From Castellaniella sp. S9 (GTDB lineage Bacteria; Pseudomonadota; Gammaproteobacteria; Burkholderiales; Burkholderiaceae_B): a stretch of DNA of 64,000 nt. The notes beneath the pieces were generated by a model. It had not been told where the DNA came from, did not search any database, and was given only the letters and a program-made list of their open reading frames with translations. Of the stretch, positions 52,205 through 60,389 are shown in pieces. The stretch covers positions 1 through 64,000 of the forward strand of contig NZ_JAPFGD010000009.1 of NCBI RefSeq assembly GCF_027257175.1, read 5' to 3'. A program made the translations under genes and the position numbers. Position 1 is the stretch's first letter; each line of letters opens with the position of its first letter.

Positions 52205-53533
52205 ATGCACGGATCCCGACGTCCGCAGCGCGTCCTGTGGCTGGTCCTGGCCCTGCTCCTCGTGTCGGGGCTGGCGGTCTTCCTGGGCGCGTTCCGCGGC
52301 TCCAGCGTCACTGACGCCGTCGATCGTCCCCTGTCCGCCGACGACATGCGCGAACTGCTGCCGCGCGGTCGGCAGCTGGCCATGGCCGGCGACTGCTTCG
52401 GCTGCCACTCCAGGCCCGAAGGCCCCCGGGCGGCGGGCGGCGTGCCGATCGACACGCCGTTCGGCACGCTGTATTCCACCAACATCACCCCCGATCCCGA
52501 ACACGGCATCGGCCGCTACACCCGCGCCGATTTCCATCGCGCACTGCTGGACGGCGTCGGGCGCGGCGGCAACCTGTATCCGGCCATGCCCTACGTGTTC
52601 ACGCATCGCACGACCGCGGCCGACGCGGACGCCCTGTATGCCTACATGATGAGCATCCCGCCGATCGCCGTGGCCAACGTGCCCCATACCGGCGTCTATC
52701 GGCTCCCTGTGCGCGGCTTCATGAATTTCTGGAACCTGCTGAACTTCCCCCGCGAGGATGCCGTGACCGCCCCGCCGCCGGCGGTTGCCGCGGCCGCGCC
52801 GGAACACGCGCAGCAGTGGGTGCGCGGCGCCTACCTGGTCGAGGGCCTGGCGCATTGCGCCGCCTGCCACACGCCCATGAATCTCACCATGGGCACGGAT
52901 GTCGCGCGCCACTTCGAGGGCGCGGTCATCGACGGCCTGCAGGCGCCCGACATCCGCGCCGCAACCCTGGGCGCGCAAGGCTACGACGTCGAGTCCCTGG
53001 CGCGGTTCCTGGGGACGGGGATCTCGCCACAGGGCACCTCGTTTGCCGGGATGTACACCGTGACGCATGCCTCGACCAGCCATCTGCAGACGCAGGATCT
53101 CGAGGCCATGGCCGTGTACCTGCTGACGGGCGAGGACGGCCGGATCGTATCGGCGTCCCCGCCGCCGCAGCCGCGGGCCGCGGCGGCATCGGCCGACAGC
53201 GCCGGCCTGGCGGCGGGACGGCTGAACTACCTGTCCGCCTGCGCGGGCTGCCACGGCGTGGCCGGCGAGGGTATCCCCAACGTCGCCCCCGCCATGCGTG
53301 GCAATGCCACACTGATCAATGACGACCCGCGCAACTTCATCGCGGTCGTGCTGCGGGGCATTCCCACGCAGCGGTTTGCCGGCGACCAGCGCATGGATGC
53401 CATGCCCGGATTCGCGGATTCACTGAGTGCCGAGGACATCGCCCGCCTGGCGAACTGGGCCAGGGCGCAATGGGGCGGGCAGGCGCCCGCCGTGACGGCG
53501 GACACGGTGCGGAAACTGCGGCAGGCGCCTTGA
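52205..53533 (+). CDS. Membrane-anchored triheme cytochrome c
   Basis: This 442-residue cytochrome has an N-terminal membrane anchor/signal (RVLWLVLALLLVSGLAVFLG) and three heme-binding motifs, CFGCH near residue 63, CAACH near 217 and CAGCH near 344. The layout matches the cytochrome subunits of alcohol/gluconate dehydrogenases, which pass electrons from a periplasmic dehydrogenase to the quinone pool. Here it serves the molybdenum hydroxylase encoded just upstream, 13 bases away. Confidence 0.93.
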   Translation: MHGSRRPQRVLWLVLALLLVSGLAVFLGAFRGSSVTDAVDRPLSADDMRELLPRGRQLAMAGDCFGCHSRPEGPRAAGGVPIDTPFGTLYSTNITPDPEHGIGRYTRADFHRALLDGVGRGGNLYPAMPYVFTHRTTAADADALYAYMMSIPPIAVANVPHTGVYRLPVRGFMNFWNLLNFPREDAVTAPPPAVAAAAPEHAQQWVRGAYLVEGLAHCAACHTPMNLTMGTDVARHFEGAVIDGLQAPDIRAATLGAQGYDVESLARFLGTGISPQGTSFAGMYTVTHASTSHLQTQDLEAMAVYLLTGEDGRIVSASPPPQPRAAAASADSAGLAAGRLNYLSACAGCHGVAGEGIPNVAPAMRGNATLINDDPRNFIAVVLRGIPTQRFAGDQRMDAMPGFADSLSAEDIARLANWARAQWGGQAPAVTADTVRKLRQAP

Positions 53534-53546
53534 GGCGGAGGCGGGT

Positions 53547-54215
53547 TCAGGCGGCGCCGGGCAGGGCCTCGCGCCGCTTCATGGCGCGCACGAGGGCGTT
53601 CAGGGCGATGCCGTACATCGGCACGAACAGCAGCAGGCTGACGGTCAGCTTGATGACGTAGTCCACCAGGGCGATTTCCCCCCAGTTCGCCGCCATGAAG
53701 GCATTGTCGCTGCGCCAGAAGGCGATGCTGAAAAATGCAGCCGTGTCCAGCGCCTGCCCGACCACCGACGAGGCCGCCGGCGCGACCCACCACTGCGCGT
53801 AGCCGCGACGCATGCGGTCGAACACCTGCACGTCCAGCAACTGGCCCAGGACGTAGGCGGCAAAGCTGGCGAAGGCGATGCGAAACACAAAGGTGTTGAA
53901 TTCGCCCAGCGCGGCAAAGCCGTTGAAGGCGCCGTCGTGAAACAGCACCGACACGATGTAGGAGACGAACAGCGCCGGGATCATGGCGCGCAGGATCACC
54001 CGGCGCGCCTCGGCCTTGCCGATCAGGCGCACGGTCAGATCCGTCGCCAGGAAAATGAAGGGAAAGCTGAAGGCGCCCCAGGTGCTGTGGAAGCCGAACA
54101 GGTCGATGGGCAGCTGCACCAGATAGTTGCTGGCGATGATGACCAGGATGTGGAAGGCGACCAGCAGGGCCAGGTGGAAGGACGCGCGCGAACGCGGAAG
54201 GGATACGGATGACAT
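53547..54215 (-). CDS. yhhQ: Queuosine-precursor transporter (YhhQ/VUT family)
   Basis: This 222-residue protein has six predicted helices with VUT-family features: HILVIIASNYLVQLPIDLFG, TWGAFSFPFIFLATDLTVRL and DTAAFFSIAFW. Family members import queuine precursors such as preQ0 or preQ1 for tRNA modification. The ATG at 54215 is chosen over the longer frame to 54329, because a candidate preQ1 riboswitch with the ribosome binding site lies immediately upstream, which also supports the function. Confidence 0.88.
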   Translation of the reverse strand: MSSVSLPRSRASFHLALLVAFHILVIIASNYLVQLPIDLFGFHSTWGAFSFPFIFLATDLTVRLIGKAEARRVILRAMIPALFVSYIVSVLFHDGAFNGFAALGEFNTFVFRIAFASFAAYVLGQLLDVQVFDRMRRGYAQWWVAPAASSVVGQALDTAAFFSIAFWRSDNAFMAANWGEIALVDYVIKLTVSLLLFVPMYGIALNALVRAMKRREALPGAA

Positions 54216-54220
54216 GGAGG

Positions 54221-54251
54221 CCTTTTTGATGGATGGGGTGAGGGAACCCAT
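54221..54251 (-). promoter_or_regulatory. Candidate preQ1-I riboswitch in the yhhQ leader
   Basis: Read on the minus strand, the leader has AUGGG (from 54251) - UUCCCUCAC - CCCAU - CCAUCAAAAAGG (to 54221). The two AUGGG/CCCAU blocks form the P1 stem. The loop starts UUC as in preQ1-I riboswitches, and CCU in the loop can pair with AGG at the end of the A-rich tail, making the P2 pseudoknot. That AGG is also the ribosome binding site 6 bases before the ATG, so ligand binding would block translation. The match to the class is by eye; the gene's function fits. Confidence 0.7.
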
Positions 54252-54406
54252 AGGGGAAATGCCGACGTGCATTATACGCCGGCCGGCCTGCCGGGGCGCG
54301 GCCTGGGGCGCCTGTGGGCCGGGGTACACTATGGATCTGCGTTCGATGCGTCTGCGTTCGGCGTGCCGCGATGTCCGCCGAGGCTGACGCGAAATAGGGG
54401 CTCATC

Positions 54407-55318
54407 ATGCGCGATCCATACGAGGTTCTGGGCGTGGCGCGGACAGCGACGATCGACGAGATCAAGAAGGCGTATCGGCACCTGGCCAAAAAGCTGCATC
54501 CAGACCTGAATCCGGGCGACAAGGCGGCCGAGGAAAAATTCAAAGAGGTTTCCGTGGCGTACGGCCTGCTCGGCGACCCGGAAAAACGCAAGCGCTTCGA
54601 CGCGGGCGAAATCGACGCCGCCGGGGTCGAGCAGCCCCAGCACCGGTTCTACCGCGACTTCGCGTCCGAGGACCGTGCAAACCCCTACACCAGCGACGCG
54701 GGCTATGCGGATTTCGCCGACTTCGCGGATCACGATGTCTTTGCCGAGATCCTGCGCCGCGGCCGCGAGGCGCGCGCCAACCAGCGGGGCGAGGACTTGC
54801 TCTATCGCCTGTCGATTGCCTTCGTCGAATCCGTGACGGGGACGCAAAAGCGCATCACGCTGCCCGATGGCAGCACGCTGGACGTCACGATCCCGCCCGG
54901 CCTGCTCGATGGACAGATGCTGCGCCTGAAGGGCAAGGGCGCGCCCGGGCGCGGCACCGGCGGGCCGGGCGATGCGCTCATCCAGGTCCAGGTCCTTGCC
55001 GATCCGCGGTTCCGGCTGGATGGCGCCAACGTCATCGTGGAGTTGCCGGTGTCCTTGTCCGAGGCGGTCCTGGGCGGCGAATTACGGGTTCCGACGCCCA
55101 CGGGCGACGTGATGCTGACCGTCCCCAGGCATTCCAACAGCGGCACCACGCTGCGCCTGAAGGGCAAGGGCGCGCCGCGCCGCGAGGGCGGGTTCGGGGA
55201 CCAGCTGGTCACGCTGAAGGTGGTGTTGCCCAAATCGCCCGATCCCGAACTCGATGCGTTCGTGGCCGGCTGGGAGCAGGGCAAGGCCCACGACCCGCGC
55301 AAAGGTGAACCATCATGA
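54407..55318 (+). CDS. cbpA: Curved-DNA-binding co-chaperone CbpA (DnaJ class)
   Basis: This 303-residue J-domain protein has residues 1-65 holding the J domain (YEVLGVARTATIDEIKKAYR, HLAKKLHPDLNPGDK with HPD). No zinc-finger region follows, and two C-terminal substrate-binding domains do (LPDGSTLDVTIPPGLLDGQM, LRLKGKGAPRREGGFGDQLV). This is CbpA rather than DnaJ architecture. It overlaps its modulator CbpM by 4 bases. CbpA works with DnaK and binds curved DNA in stationary phase in E. coli. Confidence 0.93.
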   Translation: MRDPYEVLGVARTATIDEIKKAYRHLAKKLHPDLNPGDKAAEEKFKEVSVAYGLLGDPEKRKRFDAGEIDAAGVEQPQHRFYRDFASEDRANPYTSDAGYADFADFADHDVFAEILRRGREARANQRGEDLLYRLSIAFVESVTGTQKRITLPDGSTLDVTIPPGLLDGQMLRLKGKGAPGRGTGGPGDALIQVQVLADPRFRLDGANVIVELPVSLSEAVLGGELRVPTPTGDVMLTVPRHSNSGTTLRLKGKGAPRREGGFGDQLVTLKVVLPKSPDPELDAFVAGWEQGKAHDPRKGEPS

Positions 55319-55590
55319 TCATGACCAAACAGGAATTCCTCATCAGCGCGAATCTGCGGGAACAGACCCTGGAGTTCTGGCTCGAGCAGCGGTGGCTGAT
55401 CCCCGACGAAACCGATCCCGAGGTCCGCTTTTCCGAATGCGACGTCGCGCGGGCCGCGCTGATCCAGGAACTGCAGCGGGATTTCGGCGTCAATGACGCG
55501 GGCGTTGAGCTGATCCTCCATTTGATGGATCAGCTGCACGGCACGCGCCACGCGCTCAGCCTGCTGCGCGAATCCTCGCGCTTCAAGTGA
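55315..55590 (+). CDS. cbpM: Chaperone modulator CbpM-like
   Basis: This 91-residue protein of the CbpM/MerR-like modulator family shows EFLISANLREQTLEFWLEQR, FSECDVARAALIQELQRDFG and GVELILHLMDQLHG. In E. coli CbpM binds the J domain of CbpA and inhibits it. The overlap with cbpA (ATGA) and the gene order match that pair. Confidence 0.88.
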   Translation: MIMTKQEFLISANLREQTLEFWLEQRWLIPDETDPEVRFSECDVARAALIQELQRDFGVNDAGVELILHLMDQLHGTRHALSLLRESSRFK

Positions 55591-55627
55591 AACGGGCCGC
55601 AGGCCGCCAGGCTGCGGCGGCCCGGGT

Positions 55628-56908
55628 TCAGGCCTGGTCCATTTCCCGCACTTTGTCGCCGCCCGCGACCGAGTACGTCATGGGCACCTTGCGGGTCGCA
55701 AGGAATTGCTCCAGCGTTTCGCCGCGGAAGGCCGCATAGACCTCGGGATTCGAGACGCCCAGCACCGCGGCCAGCTTTTCCAGCACGAAGAAGCTCACGC
55801 CCCGGCGCACCATCTGGATCCATTGGCGTTCGCGGACCAGGTTCTTTTCCTCGTCCGACAGGCCGTACTCGTCCGCCAGGGCGTCGAAATCGGCGAGGAA
55901 ACGCGTGCGGTGCGCGGGTTCGACCAGGTCGTGCAGGAAACGGTTGATGCGCAGGTTGGCCTGGCTGCGCGCATGGGTGAACGGATAGGACCCGGGGATG
56001 TCGCCCGCGCCTTCCAGCTCGCGGCCGATGTGCCGGCGGTAGGCGTCGACCGCGGCCGGGTCGGGCGCCTCGCCCAGGTCCTCGAAGATCAGCGTGGCGA
56101 TGTTGGTGACCGAGGGGGCGTAGGTCTGCCGGTGCACCCGCCGGACCTGTTCGGACAGCGCGCCGCGCATGATCAGCCACATGACGACCTCGGCACCCTC
56201 CATGCCGCCCTTGGCCGCGAATTCCGCGATCCGCATCTCGACCAGTTTTTCCGGCGTCTTTTCCAGCAGGTCGAGGAATTCGTCGTCCCAGGCCTCGTTG
56301 ATGTATCCGGCGCGCTCGCCGTGCACCTGGTGGGACAGGCCGCCGGTGGCCATGATGGCGACGTTGAGGTCCTCGGGATAGCTCTCGATCGCCTTGCGCA
56401 GGGTCTTGCCCAGTTTCCACATGCGCTTGGCGCTGGGGATGGGGAATTGCAGCACGCCGACCTGCAGCGGCACGATCCGGCCGGCCCAGGGGCCGTCCTC
56501 GTCGCCCAGCATCGACAGCGGCGACAGCACCCCGTGGTCGACGGGCTTGCCCTGGAAGATCGACATGTCGAACTCGTCGGCCATCAGCGCCATGGCGATG
56601 TGCTGCGACAGGCCCAGGTGGCCGTGCGCGGGCGCCACCTCGCGGGGGCCGCCGCCTTCGTCCGCCGCCACGTACAGGTCGCCGATGCCCAGCGCGAAGG
56701 CCGAATAGTGATCGAAAAAGAACGAGGTGACGTGGTCGTTGTAGATCATGAACAGCACGTCGATGCGCCGGTCCTTGACCCAGCCGCGGATGCGGTCGAA
56801 GCCCTCGAAGATCGGCTTCCAGGCGGGGCTGTCCTGCTTGCCGGTGTCCTTGGCGTAGCCGATGGTGGGGGAATGCGAGGCGCCGATGCCGCCGACGATG
56901 CGAGCCAT
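55628..56908 (-). CDS. galA: Gallate dioxygenase (DesB/GalA type)
   Basis: This 426-residue extradiol dioxygenase has a LigB-type catalytic domain (MARIVGGIGASHSPTIGYAK, DVLFMIYNDHVTSFFFDHYS, IMATGGLSHQVHGER) fused to a LigA-like C-terminal domain (residues about 300-410). This single-chain fusion and length match gallate dioxygenases, rather than two-subunit protocatechuate 4,5-dioxygenase. Iron-binding His and Glu residues appear in SHSP and NDH contexts. The start is the MARIVGG ATG; the longer frame is a shadow. The true substrate could be gallate or protocatechuate. Confidence 0.87.
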   Translation of the reverse strand: MARIVGGIGASHSPTIGYAKDTGKQDSPAWKPIFEGFDRIRGWVKDRRIDVLFMIYNDHVTSFFFDHYSAFALGIGDLYVAADEGGGPREVAPAHGHLGLSQHIAMALMADEFDMSIFQGKPVDHGVLSPLSMLGDEDGPWAGRIVPLQVGVLQFPIPSAKRMWKLGKTLRKAIESYPEDLNVAIMATGGLSHQVHGERAGYINEAWDDEFLDLLEKTPEKLVEMRIAEFAAKGGMEGAEVVMWLIMRGALSEQVRRVHRQTYAPSVTNIATLIFEDLGEAPDPAAVDAYRRHIGRELEGAGDIPGSYPFTHARSQANLRINRFLHDLVEPAHRTRFLADFDALADEYGLSDEEKNLVRERQWIQMVRRGVSFFVLEKLAAVLGVSNPEVYAAFRGETLEQFLATRKVPMTYSVAGGDKVREMDQA

Positions 56909-56989
56909 GTGTGTCTCCAGGGGGAAGTGGAAAATGAATATGTTAGAGAGTGTGGATTTTTTGAACAACCGTGTTTGTTTATACGATTC

Positions 56990-57005
56990 GTTCAGATTTA
57001 TGAAC
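56990..57005 (+). promoter_or_regulatory. Candidate LysR operator in the divergent promoter
   Basis: GTTCA (56990-56994) and TGAAC (57001-57005) form an inverted repeat around GATTTA, in an AT-rich region between the divergent gallate dioxygenase and LysR genes. This T-rich dyad is the usual kind of LysR site. It overlaps an in-frame ATG at 57000, arguing that the regulator starts at 57018. Confidence 0.55.
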
Positions 57006-57017
57006 GATAATGCGGCC

Positions 57018-57959
57018 ATGAGATGGAATCTGGACGATTTGCCGGTCTTTGTCGCCGTGGTCAACCAGGACGGGATTTCGGCCGCCGCGCGCGAGCTCGG
57101 CATGCCCAAATCCACGGTCAGCGCCGCCCTGTCGCGGCTGGAGGGCGCGTTGCGGCTGCGCCTGATCGACCGGTCGTCCCGCAGCCTGCGGGTCACGGCC
57201 GAGGGCGAGGCCTTTTTTCGCCAGGCGCAGCTGATCCTCGAGCAGGCCCGCGAGGCCGACGACCTGATGGCGGGCCTGCGCTCGGTGCCCATGGGCCGCG
57301 TGTCGGTGGCGCTGCCGCCGGCCTTCAACCTGGAGGTGGTGGCGCCGCGCCTGCCCGAATTCCGTGCGCGCCATCCCGGGCTGGACCTGGAGATCGTGGT
57401 CACCAGCCACGGGGCGTCCCTGGTGCGCGACCGGGTCGATCTGGCGGTGGTCGTGGGTTCGCTGGAGGACAGCGAGCTGGTGTCGCGCAGCCTGCTCGAG
57501 GGGGCGCTGATCTGGGTGGCCGGCCCGCGCTGGCTCGCCGACCATCGGCCCGGCGATACCCTGGAGGATTTGCGCGCCCAGATCCAGGCGTGCGAGGCGC
57601 GCTATGCCCTGCGGCGCCTGCCGGTCGAGGTGCGTGGCGAGGCGGCCCACCTGGACTTGTCGCGGGGCGTGATCCGGGTCAACGACCCCCTGGCGGTGCG
57701 CCGCATGGTCATGGCCGGCGGCGGGGTGTCGATGCTGCCGCACCAATACTGCGTCGAGCCCCTCGCCGAGGGCCGGCTCGTCGAGGTCTGGCCGTACATC
57801 CGCCTCAGCCGGGCCAGCGCGCGCCTGACGGCGGTCTATCCCGGCCGGCGCCTGTTGTCGCCGCGGGTGCGGGCACTGCTGGATTTCCTGGTCGAGATCT
57901 GCGAGGCGCACACGGCGCGGGCTGCGCGCGCCCCCGGTTCAGCGGTGAACCGATCCTAG
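57018..57959 (+). CDS. LysR-family transcriptional regulator
   Basis: This 313-residue regulator has an HTH in residues 1-60 (MRWNLDDLPVFVAVVNQDGI, AARELGMPKSTVSAALSRLE) and an effector domain (VALPPAFNLEVVAPRLPEFR onward), in the CrgA/YhjC-like branch. It is divergent from the gallate dioxygenase gene and probably controls it, responding to an aromatic acid. The ATG at 57018 is preferred; 57000 would overlap the palindromic site. It converges on marR with 4 bases of overlap. Confidence 0.88.
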   Translation: MRWNLDDLPVFVAVVNQDGISAAARELGMPKSTVSAALSRLEGALRLRLIDRSSRSLRVTAEGEAFFRQAQLILEQAREADDLMAGLRSVPMGRVSVALPPAFNLEVVAPRLPEFRARHPGLDLEIVVTSHGASLVRDRVDLAVVVGSLEDSELVSRSLLEGALIWVAGPRWLADHRPGDTLEDLRAQIQACEARYALRRLPVEVRGEAAHLDLSRGVIRVNDPLAVRRMVMAGGGVSMLPHQYCVEPLAEGRLVEVWPYIRLSRASARLTAVYPGRRLLSPRVRALLDFLVEICEAHTARAARAPGSAVNRS

Positions 57960-58378
57960 CGTTCCAGCAGGCTCCGCAGCAGGCGGCGCAGATCGGCGAC
58001 CTCGGTCGCGGATAGGGCCTGGGTCATGGCGTCCTCGACGGCATCCACGCGCGGCTGCAGGTCCCGCAGGGTGGCGCGGCCCGCGGGGGTCAGGCGCAGG
58101 ACGTAGCGGCGGCGGTCGGCCTCGTCCTGGGTGCGCACGACCAGGCCGTGGCGTTCCAGGCGGGCGGCCAGGTCGGCGATCGTCGACCGGTCCATTTCCA
58201 GCGCATCGCCCAGTTCGCGCTGGCTGGCGCCTGGGGTGCGGGCCAGGATCGCCAGCGCCGCGAATTGCACGCTGGTGATCGTGCCGGACACGAGGCGCAG
58301 CCATTCGGCGGCGTGGCGCTGCTGGGCGCGCCGGATCAAGGAGCCGGTGTACGGCAGGACCTCGCTGAGACTGCTCAT
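57956..58378 (-). CDS. MarR-family regulator (MobR-like)
   Basis: This 140-residue winged-HTH repressor shows GTITSVQFAALAILARTPGA, SQRELGDALEMDRSTIADLA and ARLERHGLVVRTQDEADRRR YVL, the MarR recognition helix and wing. It overlaps the mobA stop (ATGA) and is therefore co-transcribed with it. In Comamonas testosteroni a MarR protein, MobR, represses mobA and is released by 3-hydroxybenzoate, so the same role is likely here. Repeats at 60327-60362 are candidate sites. Confidence 0.88.
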   Translation of the reverse strand: MSSLSEVLPYTGSLIRRAQQRHAAEWLRLVSGTITSVQFAALAILARTPGASQRELGDALEMDRSTIADLAARLERHGLVVRTQDEADRRRYVLRLTPAGRATLRDLQPRVDAVEDAMTQALSATEVADLRRLLRSLLER

Positions 58379-60279
58379 GCGCCGGGTGCCAGCAGGAAGC
58401 TGTCGAAAAACGCGGCCAGCGCTTCATGGCCGTCCAGCGGCAGCACGTGGCTGACATACTGGTCCGGGCGCACGAGGACGAGGGCGCCTTGGACGCGGTC
58501 TATGCCCCGCAGGTCGAAGATGTCCGGTCCCTTGACGAGGTCGGGGCTGAAGGCCTTGTCATAGTCGATCAGGCCGTGGCGGCCTTTGCGCGGCAGCAGC
58601 ACCGGCGGCAGCGCGTCGACCCGGATTTCGCGGTGGCCTTGCTGATAGATCGCGCGCACGTCGATCACGCTGTCGGGGTCGGCGTGCGCGGGCGTGTAGC
58701 GCCGCAAGGGCGAGGCGGGCGATTCGCCCAGCCAGCCCAGCAGCGCATGCAGCCGTTCGGCCCGCGCGTCGGCGTAGGCATACAGCCGCCAGGCGCCGTC
58801 GGCGCGGTGCACGTGTCCCAGGTGCAGCGGCTTGGCGTCGGCGACCCGGATCACCGGCGCCGAATGAAAGCGCATGCCGACGGTATGGCCTCGGGCCAAT
58901 GCCTGGTGTTCCGAGGTGCCGATCAGCGGCCCGGCGGGGTAGTGCGTCGCCAGGCCCGAGGTGTAGCGGCCGGAGCGGATGTAGTAGTCCTGCAGCTCGG
59001 CCGGGTCCACGCCGCCGCGTTCGGGGTGGTCCGGATCCTTGGGCGGCGAGCCCATGATCGCCGACCATTCCTTGTCGAAATCGATCAGTTCCTTGGCGAC
59101 CGGCTGGCGTTCGGCCGAATAGGTGTGCAGCAGCGCGGGCGCGGCCCGGTCCTCCAGGACCGCGGCGAGTTTCCAGCCCAGGTTGAAGGTGTCCTGCATC
59201 GAGACGTTCATGCCCTGGCCGGCCTTGGCGCTGTGCGTATGGCAGGCGTCGCCGGCGATGAAGACCCGCGGCAGGCGGGCGGCGACCTGGTCCTCGGGCA
59301 CGTCGTCGAATTTGTCGGTGACGCGCTGGCCGACCTCGTACACCGAGGCCCAGGCGATGTCCTTGACCTCCAGCGTGTAGGGATGCAGCACCTTCCGGGC
59401 GATCTCGATCAGCCGTTCGGGCGGCGTGCGCCGGATCTCGTCGCGGCGTTCGGGCACGACCTCGCCCAGGTCGACGTACAGGCGCACCAGGTAATCGCCC
59501 TCGCGCGGGATCAGCAGGATGTTGCCCTCGTTGGCGGATTGGATCGCCGCTTTGATGCGGATGTCGGGGAAATCCGTCACCGCGAGGATGTCCATGACGC
59601 CCCAGGCATGGTTGGCGGCGTCGCCCTGCAGTTCGCGGCCGATCGAACGGCGTACGGCGCTGCGCGCGCCGTCGGTGCCCACCACGTATTTGGCGCGGAT
59701 GCTGCGTTCGGCGCCGCCGTCCGTGGGCCGCAGCGTCACGGTGACCGGATGGTCGCCGGAATCGGCCACCTCGACCCGGACGGCCTCGAGCCCGTAGTCG
59801 GGCGTCAGGCGCGTCGGCGATTTCTGCATGTATTCCAGCAGGTGCTGCTGCAGGCGGGCCTGGTTGACGATGACGTGCGGCATCTCGGACAGTTCGTTGG
59901 CGGCGTCATCGACGCGGCCGGTGCGCGTGATGCGCGAGCGGTCCTTTTCGTCGGGACGCCAGAAGACCGTTTCGGTGATCCAGCAGGCCTCGCGCAGCAG
60001 GCGCGACGACAGCCCGAACGCCTCGAACATCTCCACGGTGCGGGAGGCGACGCCGTCCGCGTGGCCCAGTTCCAGCGGGCCCGCGCGCCGTTCGACGATG
60101 CGGGTCGTGAAACCGGCAAAGGTCGAGAGCTGGGCCGCCAGCACCAGGCCCGCCGGGCCGGTGCCGATGATCAGCACGTCCACGGTGTCGGGCGGGTCCG
60201 CGGGCGGATGTTCGAAGCCCGGCGCCGCCGCCTGGAGTTCGGGGTCGCCGTATTGATAGCCGTTCAGGTAATACTGCAT
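58375..60279 (-). CDS. mobA: 3-hydroxybenzoate 4-monooxygenase
   Basis: This 634-residue FAD-dependent aromatic hydroxylase converts 3-hydroxybenzoate to protocatechuate with NADPH and oxygen. The FAD site is VDVLIIGTGPAGLVLAAQLS near residue 40; the second flavin motif is RVFIAGDACHTHSAKAGQGM near 340. A C-terminal thioredoxin-like domain follows. Many stretches agree with remembered Comamonas MobA (639 residues): LGHADGVASRTVEMFEAFGL, HVIVNQARLQQHLLE, WGVMDILAVTDFPDIR and VTVGMRF-type SAPVIRV segments. The ATG at 60279 has GGAGA upstream; a TTG at 60294 is the alternative. Confidence 0.9.
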   Translation of the reverse strand: MQYYLNGYQYGDPELQAAAPGFEHPPADPPDTVDVLIIGTGPAGLVLAAQLSTFAGFTTRIVERRAGPLELGHADGVASRTVEMFEAFGLSSRLLREACWITETVFWRPDEKDRSRITRTGRVDDAANELSEMPHVIVNQARLQQHLLEYMQKSPTRLTPDYGLEAVRVEVADSGDHPVTVTLRPTDGGAERSIRAKYVVGTDGARSAVRRSIGRELQGDAANHAWGVMDILAVTDFPDIRIKAAIQSANEGNILLIPREGDYLVRLYVDLGEVVPERRDEIRRTPPERLIEIARKVLHPYTLEVKDIAWASVYEVGQRVTDKFDDVPEDQVAARLPRVFIAGDACHTHSAKAGQGMNVSMQDTFNLGWKLAAVLEDRAAPALLHTYSAERQPVAKELIDFDKEWSAIMGSPPKDPDHPERGGVDPAELQDYYIRSGRYTSGLATHYPAGPLIGTSEHQALARGHTVGMRFHSAPVIRVADAKPLHLGHVHRADGAWRLYAYADARAERLHALLGWLGESPASPLRRYTPAHADPDSVIDVRAIYQQGHREIRVDALPPVLLPRKGRHGLIDYDKAFSPDLVKGPDIFDLRGIDRVQGALVLVRPDQYVSHVLPLDGHEALAAFFDSFLLAPGA

Positions 60280-60326
60280 GGATCGAATCTCCAAGATCGA
60301 AGATGGGAAGGGGCTGTAATTAATCA

Positions 60327-60362
60327 GTGTACCAACTAATTTAATCCGTACACCAACTAAAT
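60327..60362 (-). promoter_or_regulatory. Paired direct repeats upstream of mobA
   Basis: On the minus strand, TTTAGTTGGTGTAC and ATTAGTTGGTACAC occur in tandem (plus-strand positions 60348-60362 and 60327-60340), with their ACCAACTA cores exactly 21 bp apart, two helical turns. They lie 50-80 bases upstream of the mobA start, in AT-rich DNA. They are candidate operators of the MarR protein. Confidence 0.55.
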
Positions 60363-60389
60363 GTCATCAGTCATAACCCTCATGAAACC

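Noticed and set aside
55594-55620. Hairpin between cbpM and the gallate dioxygenase gene as a terminator
   Set aside because: GCCGCAG/CTGCGGC can pair, but no T-run follows on either strand; not supported well enough to list.
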